Shown: in pieces, positions 11,214 through 20,541 of the stretch
Position numbering within the stretch: the first letter of the stretch is position 1
Layout: every line of letters begins with the position of its first letter
NCBI RefSeq assembly: GCF_017853185.1
Contig: NZ_JAFMJZ010000008.1
Coordinates: forward strand, 1-48,232
From: Mycolicibacterium sp.
GTDB taxonomy: Bacteria; Actinomycetota; Actinomycetes; Mycobacteriales; Mycobacteriaceae
Length of the DNA stretch: 48,232 nt
Direction: 5' to 3'
Notes under the pieces: model-generated
What the model was told of the DNA's origin: nothing
Databases searched by the model: none
Seen by the model: the letters and a program-made list of their open reading frames with translations, nothing else
Program-made: the position numbers and the translations under genes

Positions 11214-12905
11214 ATGGCTGAAACAAGCGGACCCGCCGCATCTGGAACCGTCCTGCAGGGTGTCCCGGTGGTGCCGGGGGTCCGGTTCGCCCCCGTCATC
11301 CGCACCAACCGGTTGCCCTCGGTGGAACAGCTGGATCCGGGCGGCGAACTCGCCGAACCCGAACGTCCGGTCGAGGCGGCCCGGTTCGGCGCGGCGGCCG
11401 CCACGGTCGCCGACCGGCTGCGTGAACGCGCCGCCGCCGCCCAGGGCGCGGCCGCCGAGGTGCTCGGCGCGACCGCTCAGCTGGCCCAGGACCGGGCCTG
11501 GCTGGGGGCGGCCGAGAAGGCGATCAACGCCGGTATGCCCGCGGTGCGGGCCACCTTCGCGGCGGCCACCCAGTTCATCGAGATGTTCACCAAGATGGGC
11601 GGTCTGATGGCCGAGCGGGTGACCGACCTCAAGGACATCCGCGATCGGGTGATCGCCGAACTGGCCGGCCTGCCCGAACCCGGTGTGCCGGTGCCCGATC
11701 AGCCGTCGATCCTGTGCGCCGAGGACCTCGCCCCGGCCGACACCGCGGGCCTGGACCCGCACCGCGTCGTCGGCCTGGCCACCTCGCTGGGCGGACCGAC
11801 GAGCCACACCGCGATCATCGCCCGCCAGTTGGGCATCCCGTGCGTCGTCGCGGTCGGCGGTCTCGATGCGGTGCCGGCGGGGACCATGGTGCTGCTGGAC
11901 GGCAATCGCGGAACCGTCACGCTGGATCCCGACCGCGCCGACGCCGCGGCGTCGGTGGCCGCGGCCGACGTCGCTGCGGCGGCGATGGCCGGTTGGGCCG
12001 GTCCGGGGTCCACCTCCGACGGGCACCCGGTGCTGATCCTGGCCAATGTCGCCGACGGGTCCGCGGCCAGGGCCGCGCGGCAGGCGCCGGTGGAGGGTAT
12101 CGGGCTGTTCCGCACCGAACTGTGCTTCCTGGACCGCGACAGCGAGCCCAGCGTGGCCGAGCAGGCGAGCATCTATGCCGAGGTGCTCGATGCGTTCGCC
12201 GGCCACAAGGTCGTCATCCGCACCCTCGACGCGGGCTCCGACAAGCCGCTGAAGTTCGTCACCAGCCCGGAGGAGGAGAACCCGGCACTCGGTGTGCGCG
12301 GCTTCCGGATCGTGAAGAGCAACGCCGAACTCGTTGCGCGCCAATTGGATGCGATCGCGGAGGCGGGAACGCAGACCGGAAACGCGCCGTGGGTGATGGC
12401 GCCGATGATCGCCACTGCCGACGAGGCCCGCCGGTTCGCCGACCTGGCCCGCGACCGCGGACTGTTCCCCGGCGTGATGATCGAGGTGCCCGCCGCCGCG
12501 CTGCTGGCCGACAAGATCCTCGAGCACGTCGAGTTCCTGTCGATCGGCACGAACGATCTGACCCAGTACACGATGGCCGCCGACCGGATGTCCGCGGAAC
12601 TGGCCACCCTGACCGACCCGTGGCAGCCCGGCGTGATCGCGTTGGTGGCCCACACCGCCCGCGCCGGAGCAGCGGTCGGAAAGCCGGTCGGGGTGTGCGG
12701 TGAGGCTGCCGCCGATCCGCTGCTGGCGTGCGTGTTGACCGGTCTGGGTGTGACGTCGCTGTCGGCTGCCGCGACGGCGGTCACCCCGGTCGGCGCCAAG
12801 CTGGCCTCAGTGAGCATCCAGCAGTGCCGGGAGGCCGCCGAGGCGGTGCTGGCGACGTCCGGGCCGGCTGAGGCCCGCGCGGCTGCGATGGCGATACTGG
12901 GTTAG
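11214..12905 (+). CDS. ptsI: PTS enzyme I (phosphoenolpyruvate-protein phosphotransferase)
   Basis: Starts the PTS relay by moving phosphate from phosphoenolpyruvate to HPr. The N-terminal HPr-binding/phosphohistidine part carries His198 in GGPTSHTAIIARQLGIPC. The C-terminal PEP-binding barrel carries GIGLFRTEL, LDAGSDKPLKF, SIGTNDLTQYTMAADR and the active-site cysteine in GVCGEAAADP. Length is 563 aa, near the usual 570. The frame is open far upstream, but MAETSG is the first sensible N-terminus. No Shine-Dalgarno sequence precedes it. It is divergent from fruR and convergent with the FUSC gene 14 bp away. Confidence 0.93.
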   Translation: MAETSGPAASGTVLQGVPVVPGVRFAPVIRTNRLPSVEQLDPGGELAEPERPVEAARFGAAAATVADRLRERAAAAQGAAAEVLGATAQLAQDRAWLGAAEKAINAGMPAVRATFAAATQFIEMFTKMGGLMAERVTDLKDIRDRVIAELAGLPEPGVPVPDQPSILCAEDLAPADTAGLDPHRVVGLATSLGGPTSHTAIIARQLGIPCVVAVGGLDAVPAGTMVLLDGNRGTVTLDPDRADAAASVAAADVAAAAMAGWAGPGSTSDGHPVLILANVADGSAARAARQAPVEGIGLFRTELCFLDRDSEPSVAEQASIYAEVLDAFAGHKVVIRTLDAGSDKPLKFVTSPEEENPALGVRGFRIVKSNAELVARQLDAIAEAGTQTGNAPWVMAPMIATADEARRFADLARDRGLFPGVMIEVPAAALLADKILEHVEFLSIGTNDLTQYTMAADRMSAELATLTDPWQPGVIALVAHTARAGAAVGKPVGVCGEAAADPLLACVLTGLGVTSLSAAATAVTPVGAKLASVSIQQCREAAEAVLATSGPAEARAAAMAILG

Positions 12906-12919
12906 ACGGCGGTACCGGG

Positions 12920-15061
12920 CTAACGGACCGCGGGCTCCACGGCGACAACCGGTTCGGCCGGATAGGTCAGTTCGAGTTCACCGAGATTGGCCGCCGTCGT
13001 CACCAGCGGCAGCGCGGCATGTGCGGCCAGCTCACCGTGATCGGCTTCGGCCCGCAGGGCGGGCACGAAATCGTCGCTGATCGCCGGAAGGACCGGTGCA
13101 TCCTCGTCGCCGGCGATGCGCGCGCACAGCGCCGCGGTGTGCGCGTCGAGCACCTCCCGGGCCCGGGGGAAGGCCGTCACCGGGGGCGGGGTGAGGTCGG
13201 CGATCAGATCGGCGGCGATACGAAGCCGGGGGATCCGGTTGCCGTCGTCGAGCAGTTCGGAGTCGATCGCGCCGGCGTTCTCCGAGAGGTAGGTGCGCAC
13301 GGCGTCGCCGTGACTGCGGGCGTCCTTCAGGCTCTCCTGGCTCAGTGCGGCGACTTCATCGTCGGCCTGCTCGGATTCGCCGCGGGTCACCCGGTGCACC
13401 GCGGCGGCGAGGTAGTGCGAACCCGAGTCCACCGCCGCCGCGATCGCGCGCCGCACCGCCGTCGCCGCCCCGCGCGGCCACAGCAGTGCCGAGACGATCA
13501 TTCCGACGGCCGCGCCCACCACGACGTCCTCGATCCGGATCAGTCCCACCTGCCAGCCCTGCGGTGACATCAGGTTGAACACGATGAGCACCATCATGGT
13601 GAACATCGCCTGGCCGGCGACGAACGAGCCGACGACGCTGACGTAGGTGGACCCGAAGGCGACGACCGGCAACAGGGTCCACAGCACCACCGGGTCCACC
13701 CCGAGAACTGCGATCACCGACGCGCCGATCACGAAGCCGATCACCGTTCCGGTGATCGCGCGCAGCGCGGTGGAACCGGTCGTCAGCGCGCTGCTCCGCA
13801 ACACCGAGAGTGCACCCAGCACCACCCACGGCGCGTTCTGGATCGGCATGACCCAGGTAACCCCAAGGGCCACAGCAAGACTCAGGCCGGTCCGGATGCT
13901 CATCTGGGTCGTCACCGACCCGGTGCTCAGATAGCCGGCCAGGGATGCCAGCGCGGCCCGCTTGGTCTGCACCCGGTCGGCGAAGCCGGTCTCGGGTAGA
14001 CGGGCACCGACGATCCGTGCCCACAACGGTCGGGAGTCGGCCATCGCCGCGCCCGCGATGATCCGCCCGGTCAGGCCGATGGTGAACCCGAAGGCCCGCC
14101 GTGCCAGCAGGGTGCGGCCGTGCTCGACGGCGGTCTCGTCGTCGGGCAGTGCCAGGATCTCGTCGATGTCATACCGGTAGCGGTCCATCGCCAGGTTCCG
14201 GTGATCGGTCGCCGCGGCGTCGAGTTCGGCCTGCGCGGCCAGTTGGGCGTCGCGCCCCTCGGCGCCGAGCACCGCGGCGCACGCCCGCAGCACGCGGGTG
14301 CTCGCTCCGGTCAGCGGGCTCAGCAGAGCGCGGGTGTCCGGACCAACCCGGTCGCACAGCCACTGCAGGTTCGACACCACCCGGACCAGGGATCGGCTGC
14401 CTGCGGTCATCGGCACCGGCCGGGCGACGGCGCCGCGGACGAACCCGGCGCGCAGTGCGTCCATCGCGCTGCTGACCTCGGCTTCGGACACCGTGCCTTC
14501 GATACGGTCGGCCAGTGCCGCGCAGACCCGGGTGGCCTGCCGGCGCAGTTCGCTGTTGTAGCGCGGGGGGAACAGGAACAATGCGGCCGGCACGCAGATG
14601 ACCAGGGCGATCACCCAGCCGAGCAGTCGGTCGCCGAGTGGACCCGGTGGCCGCAGACACACCGGCAGGATGAACAACATCAGGGTGGCGCGTTGTCCGG
14701 CGGCGGTGACCTCGCTGAGCAGACTGAGGAAGCTGACCACCGCTCCGACGACGAAGCACAGCGACACCGCCACCCACGGGTGCGGCGCCGCCAGTGTTCC
14801 GAGGGTGATGAGGATGAACCCGTTTAACGCGAGTCCGCAGTAGGCCATTGCGCGCGGGCCGACGGTGCCGGGGAAGTCCACCGCGATCAGCAGAGCGATC
14901 GAACCGATGATGGCGATCACCGGCGTGTAGGTGTTGGGCGCGATCGCGAAGCCCACCGCCGCGGCGATCGGCAGGACGATGGCCGCGCGCAGTGCCCGGC
15001 GCAGGCCGTCATGCTCCGGGTCGCGATTGTGCAGGCGGTCGATCAGTCCGGTGAAGATCAC
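12920..15061 (-). CDS. FUSC-family membrane transporter
   Basis: A 713-aa membrane protein of the FUSC (fusaric acid resistance / aromatic acid exporter) type. It shows two blocks of hydrophobic helices, one near the N-terminus (about 25-165) and one in the middle (about 355-515, with segments such as GLSLAVALGVTWVMPIQNAPW and RAITGTVIGFVIGASV), each followed by a cytosolic region. The duplicated layout is typical of the family. The GTG start at 15061 overlaps the stop codon of the upstream TetR gene (GTGA), so the two are probably coupled. Likely exports small organic acids or toxic compounds; the substrate is unknown. Confidence 0.8.
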   Translation of the reverse strand: MIFTGLIDRLHNRDPEHDGLRRALRAAIVLPIAAAVGFAIAPNTYTPVIAIIGSIALLIAVDFPGTVGPRAMAYCGLALNGFILITLGTLAAPHPWVAVSLCFVVGAVVSFLSLLSEVTAAGQRATLMLFILPVCLRPPGPLGDRLLGWVIALVICVPAALFLFPPRYNSELRRQATRVCAALADRIEGTVSEAEVSSAMDALRAGFVRGAVARPVPMTAGSRSLVRVVSNLQWLCDRVGPDTRALLSPLTGASTRVLRACAAVLGAEGRDAQLAAQAELDAAATDHRNLAMDRYRYDIDEILALPDDETAVEHGRTLLARRAFGFTIGLTGRIIAGAAMADSRPLWARIVGARLPETGFADRVQTKRAALASLAGYLSTGSVTTQMSIRTGLSLAVALGVTWVMPIQNAPWVVLGALSVLRSSALTTGSTALRAITGTVIGFVIGASVIAVLGVDPVVLWTLLPVVAFGSTYVSVVGSFVAGQAMFTMMVLIVFNLMSPQGWQVGLIRIEDVVVGAAVGMIVSALLWPRGAATAVRRAIAAAVDSGSHYLAAAVHRVTRGESEQADDEVAALSQESLKDARSHGDAVRTYLSENAGAIDSELLDDGNRIPRLRIAADLIADLTPPPVTAFPRAREVLDAHTAALCARIAGDEDAPVLPAISDDFVPALRAEADHGELAAHAALPLVTTAANLGELELTYPAEPVVAVEPAVR

Positions 15062-15621
15062 GTCCGCGGTGCGCCGGCGAATCGTCCCGCTTCGAGGTCG
15101 TCGCACATCTGGTTGGCGATCACTTCGTAGACCTTCGGGTCACGATCGAGGGTGGCCTGTTCGTATCCGACGAGGAGGTAGGACGACCAGTAGGCGAACA
15201 GTTCGGACTGCCGGTGGTCCCCGGAGACCTCGAGGGCGTAGTCGTAGCAGACCTTGAACCGCACCCGGTCGACCTCGGCCTGCACCGCGTGCACCTCGGG
15301 GTCGATCGAACTCCACGCCCGGATGGCGGCCTCGGCACTGTGCGGCAGCGACAGCACGGTGCTGATGATGAACTGCATGCGTTTACGCGGATCGGGCTGT
15401 TGCTTGAACAGCTCGCTGAGCCGGACGGTGAGGTCCTGCATCCAGTAGTCGACCAGCTCGCGGGTGTAGGCCGACCAGCTGGGGAAGTAGTGATAGAAGG
15501 ACCCGGTCGTCACGCCCAGCCGGCCGCACACCGCCGCCAGCTTGAGGCCGCCGATGCCTTGATCGGCGAGTACCTCCAGACCCGTCGTGAAGTACGACTC
15601 GCGGGCGGCGACGGTTGCCAT
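15058..15621 (-). CDS. TetR-family regulator of the FUSC transporter
   Basis: A 187-aa TetR-type repressor. The helix-turn-helix is at about 20-60 (LKLAAVCGRLGVTTGSFYHYF), followed by an all-helical ligand domain. The ATG was chosen because a TANNNT hexamer (TAAAGT) ends eight bases upstream, indicating a leaderless or nearly leaderless message; there is no Shine-Dalgarno sequence, and upstream in-frame codons (16 residues) do not look like TetR sequence. It overlaps the transporter by four bases and is the obvious candidate for its local regulator. Confidence 0.85.
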   Translation of the reverse strand: MATVAARESYFTTGLEVLADQGIGGLKLAAVCGRLGVTTGSFYHYFPSWSAYTRELVDYWMQDLTVRLSELFKQQPDPRKRMQFIISTVLSLPHSAEAAIRAWSSIDPEVHAVQAEVDRVRFKVCYDYALEVSGDHRQSELFAYWSSYLLVGYEQATLDRDPKVYEVIANQMCDDLEAGRFAGAPRT

Positions 15622-15629
15622 GACACAAG

Positions 15630-15635
15630 ACTTTA
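15630..15635 (-). promoter_or_regulatory. -10 hexamer of the TetR/FUSC operon
   Basis: On the minus strand TAAAGT fits TANNNT and ends eight bases before the ATG, so transcription would begin at or next to the start codon (leaderless). No clear -35 is visible. Confidence 0.45.
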
Positions 15636-15741
15636 GGCGGCGCGACCCGCTGGCGGACGTCTTCGACATGGGTACCGACCGGGACCTGTCGGCAAGAAAG
15701 TTTGCCGCTGCCTGCGGAATTAGTCCTGCTAGTCGGTTTTT

Positions 15742-15759
15742 GCTCGGTTATAACCAAGC
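15742..15759. promoter_or_regulatory. 18-bp palindrome between two TetR genes
   Basis: GCTCGGTTATAACCAAGC pairs in 8 of 9 positions around a perfect GGTTATAACC core. It lies in the 162-bp divergent region, 24 bp before the plus-strand TetR gene. The size and symmetry fit a TetR dimer operator, most likely for autoregulation of the adjacent gene. The rest of the region is comparatively AT-rich and holds a short TAGTC direct repeat (15721, 15730). Confidence 0.6.
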
Positions 15760-15783
15760 GTTCCGCATGGCAGGATGTTAGCT

Positions 15784-16413
15784 ATGGCTACCATTACTCG
15801 CCGGGGTCCCGGGAGGCCTCCGGCGGCGAAGTCCGCGGAGACCCGGGGGCGAATCGCCCGCGCCGCCCGCGAGGTGTTCAGCGAGTTGGGCTACGACGGT
15901 GCCACCTTCCAGGAGATCGCAGTCCGCGCCGACCTGACCCGCCCCGCCATCAACCATTACTTCCCCAGCAAGCTGGCGCTGTACCGGCACGTCCTCGCGC
16001 AGACGAACGAAGCGGTGATCGATCCGGCCGTCAAAGAGGCCCGCGCCGAGAGCACTTTCGAAGGCCGGATGCGTGCCTTCATCCGGACGGCGGTCGGAGC
16101 CCAGAACGTGGATCCTTCCATCGCCGCCTTCCTCGTCACCTCGGTGATGGAGGCCCAACGTCACCCGCAACTCAACAAGGACCGCAACAGCGCGCTGGAG
16201 TGGTCGCGAGAGTTCGCGGCGTGGGTGCTCGGCGACGCCGTCGCCGCCGGCGAACTGCCGGCCGGCATCAACCTCGCCGTCACCACCGAGATGCTGGTGT
16301 CGATGCTGCTCGGCCTGGCCGTCTACGCGGGATTCGTCGGAAGCCAGGAGCAACTCGTAGCGCTCACCGAGCAGTTCCTCGCGATGCTCAGCGGTGGCCT
16401 GCATACCGCATAG
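15784..16413 (+). CDS. TetR-family regulator
   Basis: A 209-aa TetR-type regulator. A basic N-terminal arm (RRGPGRPP) precedes a helix-turn-helix at about 20-66 (TFQEIAVRADLTRPAINHYFPSK), followed by a helical effector domain with no recognisable ligand signature. An ATG three codons upstream is possible, but MATIT matches related mycobacterial regulators. It faces the TetR/FUSC operon across a palindrome and lies 30 bp before a SAM methyltransferase gene, which has its own promoter-like hexamer. Target genes are unknown. Confidence 0.85.
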   Translation: MATITRRGPGRPPAAKSAETRGRIARAAREVFSELGYDGATFQEIAVRADLTRPAINHYFPSKLALYRHVLAQTNEAVIDPAVKEARAESTFEGRMRAFIRTAVGAQNVDPSIAAFLVTSVMEAQRHPQLNKDRNSALEWSREFAAWVLGDAVAAGELPAGINLAVTTEMLVSMLLGLAVYAGFVGSQEQLVALTEQFLAMLSGGLHTA

Positions 16414-16422
16414 CCAAGCTAA

Positions 16423-17382
<960 letters not shown>

Positions 17383-17417
17383 AGTCACCAGTAACCCCAC
17401 AGTCAGAGAGGACCCCC

Positions 17418-18278
17418 ATGCCCGGAGTGCAGGATCGTGTCATCGTCGTCACCGGAGCCGGCGGCGGACTGGGCCGCGAGTACGCGCTGACCCTGGCCCG
17501 TGAGGGCGCCAGCGTCGTGGTGAACGACCTCGGCGGCTCGCGCGACGGCAGTGGCGCCGGCCACTCGATGGCCGACCAGGTGGTCAACGAGATCAAGGAG
17601 GCCGGCGGCCGTGCCGTGGCCAACTACGACTCGGTGGCCGAGGCTGCGGGCGCGGCCAACATCGTCAAGACCGCGATCGAGGAGTTCGGCGCCATCCACG
17701 GTGTGGTGAGCAACGCCGGCATCCTGCGCGACGGCACCTTCCACAAGATGACCGACGAGGCCTGGGACTCGGTGGTCAAGGTCCACCTCTACGGCGGGTA
17801 CAACGTCATCCGCGCCGCCTGGCCGCACTTCCGTGAGCAGTCCTACGGCCGCATCGTCGTCGCCACCTCCACCAGTGGCCTGTTCGGCAACTTCGGCCAG
17901 GCCAACTACAGCGCCGCCAAACTCGGCCTGGTCGGCCTGATCAACACCCTCGCCCAGGAGGGCGCGAAGTACAACATCAAGGCCAATGCGCTGGCGCCGA
18001 TCGCGGCCACCCGGATGACCGAGGACATCATGCCTCCGGAGATCCTGGCGAAGCTCACCCCGGAGTACGTCGCCCCGGTGGTCGGCTACCTGTGCACCGA
18101 AGAGGTGCCGGACAGCGCCTCGGTGTTCATCGTCGGCGGCGGCAAGGTGCAGCGTGCGGCGCTGTTCCAGAACAAGGGCGTCACCTTCGATCATGTGCCC
18201 AGCGTCGACGAGGTCGCCGCGAACTGGTCGACGATCGACGACCTGTCGGCACCCGAGCGCGCCGCCTTCAAGCTGTAA
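17418..18278 (+). CDS. Short-chain dehydrogenase/reductase, HSD4-like
   Basis: A 286-aa SDR resembling the dehydrogenase domain of type 4 hydroxysteroid dehydrogenase / multifunctional beta-oxidation enzymes and, as I recall, M. tuberculosis Rv0148. The cofactor motif TGAGGGLG is at 12-19, NAG at 99-101, and the catalytic Ser (151 or 153), Tyr164 and Lys168 are in STSGLFGNFGQANYSAAK. NDLGG after the second strand favours NAD(H). A GAGAGGA Shine-Dalgarno sequence precedes the ATG. It likely acts on a 3-hydroxyacyl-CoA or related substrate; the true substrate is unknown. Confidence 0.88.
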   Translation: MPGVQDRVIVVTGAGGGLGREYALTLAREGASVVVNDLGGSRDGSGAGHSMADQVVNEIKEAGGRAVANYDSVAEAAGAANIVKTAIEEFGAIHGVVSNAGILRDGTFHKMTDEAWDSVVKVHLYGGYNVIRAAWPHFREQSYGRIVVATSTSGLFGNFGQANYSAAKLGLVGLINTLAQEGAKYNIKANALAPIAATRMTEDIMPPEILAKLTPEYVAPVVGYLCTEEVPDSASVFIVGGGKVQRAALFQNKGVTFDHVPSVDEVAANWSTIDDLSAPERAAFKL

Positions 18279-18281
18279 TTC

Positions 18282-19247
18282 GTGAAAGCTCTTGTCGCCC
18301 AAGAGCTCTGCGGACCCTCTGGGCTGGTCTACACCGATGTTCCTGATCCGGTGCCCGCACCGGGATCGGTGCTCGTCGACGTGCGGGCCGCCGGTGTCTG
18401 CTATCCGGACCTGCTGCTGATCGGTGGGCAGTACCAGCTGAAGCTGGAGCCGCCGTTCATCCCGGGCACCGAGGTCGCCGGGGTGGTGCGGTCAGCGCCG
18501 GAGGGGTCGGGCTTCGCACCCGGTGACCGGGTGTACGGGATGACCATGCTCGGCGGCTTCGCCGAACAGGCCGCCATCCCACTGGTGGGCGCGCTGCCCA
18601 CCCCGCCGGAACTCGATGACGCCCAAGCGGTTTCGCTCCTGGTCAACTACGTCACGATGTACTTCGCGCTCAAACGCCGGGCGGATCTGCAGCCCGGGGA
18701 GACCGTGCTGGTGCTCGGCGCGGGCGGTGGCGTCGGCACGGCCGCGATCCAGGTGGCCAAGGCGATGGAGGCCCGTGTGGTGGCGGTGGTGCACCGGGAG
18801 ACGGCACGCGACTTCGTCACAAGCCTCGGCGCGGACGTCGTGTTGCCGATGACCGAGGGCTGGTCGAAGGCGGTGCGCGAGCACACCGACGGCCTGGGTG
18901 TCGACGTGGTGGTCGATCCGGTCGGCGGCGATCCGTTCGACGAGGCGATCCGCGCAATGGCACCCGAGGGCCGGCTGTTGGTGCTGGGGTTCGCCGCGGG
19001 TGGGATCCCCACCGTCAAGGTCAACCGGTTGCTGCTTCGCAACGTCGGAGTGCTCGGCGTCGGCTGGCGCGAGTTCGTCACCGCCAGACCCGAGGCGCAG
19101 GCGGAGATCACCCGGGGCGTGGCCGATCTGGTCTCCGCCGGTTTGAGGCCCCCTGAGCCGCAACGCTATCCGCTGGCCGAGGGCCGCGCCGCCCTGGAGA
19201 GCCTGGCCGCCGGCGGAGTATTCGGCAAGGTCGTTCTCACACCGTGA
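18282..19247 (+). CDS. NADPH:quinone oxidoreductase-type (MDR) enzyme
   Basis: A 321-aa medium-chain reductase of the zinc-free quinone oxidoreductase type (Rv0149-like). A GroES-like N-terminal domain (GVCYPDLLLIGGQYQ, PFIPGTEVAGVV) is followed by a Rossmann domain with GAGGGVGTAAIQVAKA near 142-157. The zinc-ligand pattern of alcohol dehydrogenases is absent. It probably reduces quinones or enones with NADPH. The GTG start lies three bases after the SDR gene, and the end overlaps the DUF456 gene by four bases, so these three are one unit. Confidence 0.88.
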   Translation: MKALVAQELCGPSGLVYTDVPDPVPAPGSVLVDVRAAGVCYPDLLLIGGQYQLKLEPPFIPGTEVAGVVRSAPEGSGFAPGDRVYGMTMLGGFAEQAAIPLVGALPTPPELDDAQAVSLLVNYVTMYFALKRRADLQPGETVLVLGAGGGVGTAAIQVAKAMEARVVAVVHRETARDFVTSLGADVVLPMTEGWSKAVREHTDGLGVDVVVDPVGGDPFDEAIRAMAPEGRLLVLGFAAGGIPTVKVNRLLLRNVGVLGVGWREFVTARPEAQAEITRGVADLVSAGLRPPEPQRYPLAEGRAALESLAAGGVFGKVVLTP

Positions 19248-19732
19248 GCACCGGCGGCCTGATTCTGGTCGCACTGGCGATCGCCGTGGGTCTGGTCGGC
19301 ATCCTGGTTCCACTGCTGCCCGGCACGCTGCTGGTCTGGGGTGCTATCGCGGTGTGGGCCTTCGTCGACGGCACCACCACCGGTTGGGTGGTACTCGGAA
19401 TCGTCACCGCGATCCTAGGCGCGGCGCTGGCGATCAAATACCTGTGGCCGGCCAAGCGGATGCGGGCGGCCGATGTCAGCGGTTCCACACTCGCGGCCGG
19501 CGCGGTAGGCGGCATCGTCGGCTTCTTCGTCATCCCGGTGGCCGGCCTGCCGGTGGGCTTCGTGGGAGGGGTGTACCTCGCCGAGCTGGCGCGCCGCCGT
19601 GATCAGCGCCGGGCCTGGGCGTCGACGGTGCACGCCGTCAAAGGGGTGGTGTTGTCCGTCGGGGTCGAACTGGCCGGCGGTCTGCTGGCCACCGCGACCT
19701 GGGTGGCCGCAGTGCTAACCCAGGGTTCCTAA
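19244..19732 (+). CDS. DUF456 membrane protein
   Basis: A 162-aa protein of the DUF456 family. Hydrophobic glycine-rich segments cover about 5-40, 46-66, 83-112 and 130-158, with a short basic loop (ARRRDQRRAW). No catalytic residues can be seen and the role is unknown. The GTG overlaps the preceding stop codon (GTGA). Its TAA stop overlaps the convergent ptbB stop codon (shared CTAA). Confidence 0.8.
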   Translation: MSTGGLILVALAIAVGLVGILVPLLPGTLLVWGAIAVWAFVDGTTTGWVVLGIVTAILGAALAIKYLWPAKRMRAADVSGSTLAAGAVGGIVGFFVIPVAGLPVGFVGGVYLAELARRRDQRRAWASTVHAVKGVVLSVGVELAGGLLATATWVAAVLTQGS

Positions 19733-20541
19733 CCCAACAGCTGGGCGCGCATCCGGGCGATGTCGTCGGTGGCCACGCCGGCCGCGGCCAGGTAGCCCGG
19801 CAGTCCGCCGTAGGTCTCGTCGAGGACGCGGCGTGCGCTTTCCAGGTAGTCCTCGCGCACCCCGAGCACCTCGCCGGTCAGCCGGGACTCGGCGAAGGAC
19901 ATCACCTCCGGCGTCATCCCTTCGCGGCGACGCATCGAATCCAGGATCCGCTCGCGCAATGGGCCGACCGCCGTGTTGGACCGCAGATAGTCGTCGAGAA
20001 TGGCGTCCCGGTCGACACCGGCCGCCTCGAGGGCGACCGCGACGGCGAATCCGGTGCGGTCCTTGCCGGCGAAGCAGTGCACCAGGACCGGGCGTCCCTC
20101 GCCCAGCATCGTGATGATCAGGTGCACCGCGCGCTGCGCACCGCCCAGGGTCGGGAACCGTTCGTACTCCTGGGTCATCCACCGGTGGGCCGCCTCGGCG
20201 GGCTCCTCATCGGAGTACTCCGTCATCATCTTCTGCCAACTCGCCTCATGCGGCGCGGCGCCGTCGTCGGCGTGACCATGGGACAGATCCGGAAACGGAA
20301 GATGGTGCACCACAACGTCGTCGGGCACCGCGCCGCCGCCGCGGCGCTCCAGCTCGACGTGCGAGCGCAGGTCGGCGACATCGCTGATGCCGAGTTCGGT
20401 CATCGCGGCCCGGCCGCTGTTGTCGAGATGGCTGAGCTCGCTGGACCTGAAGAACCGACCCGGACGCACGCCGGTCAGCCCTGCGACGTCACGGAAATTC
20501 CATGCGCCGGAGAGCTTCTCGTGTTCTTCCCGGTGGCTCAC
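19729..20541 (-). CDS. ptbB: PtpB-type protein/lipid phosphatase
   Basis: A 270-aa orthologue of M. tuberculosis PtpB (Rv0153c), a secreted phosphatase there that acts on phosphotyrosine and phosphoinositides. The P-loop HCFAGKDRTG carries nucleophile Cys156, Lys160, Asp161 and Arg162; the signature SGAWNFRDVAG opens the domain, and GVREDYLESARRVLDETYGG is the conserved C-terminal helix region. The GTG start was chosen because it overlaps the fadE2 stop codon (GTGA) and gives the right N-terminus. No signal peptide is visible. In a saprophyte the host-directed role is unlikely, so its native substrate is open. Confidence 0.9.
   Translation of the reverse strand: MSHREEHEKLSGAWNFRDVAGLTGVRPGRFFRSSELSHLDNSGRAAMTELGISDVADLRSHVELERRGGGAVPDDVVVHHLPFPDLSHGHADDGAAPHEASWQKMMTEYSDEEPAEAAHRWMTQEYERFPTLGGAQRAVHLIITMLGEGRPVLVHCFAGKDRTGFAVAVALEAAGVDRDAILDDYLRSNTAVGPLRERILDSMRRREGMTPEVMSFAESRLTGEVLGVREDYLESARRVLDETYGGLPGYLAAAGVATDDIARMRAQLLG

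Noticed and set aside
15058..15106. Longer FUSC protein starting at 15106
   Set aside because: It would overlap the TetR gene by about 49 bases; the GTG at 15061 gives the 4-base overlap seen elsewhere in the window.
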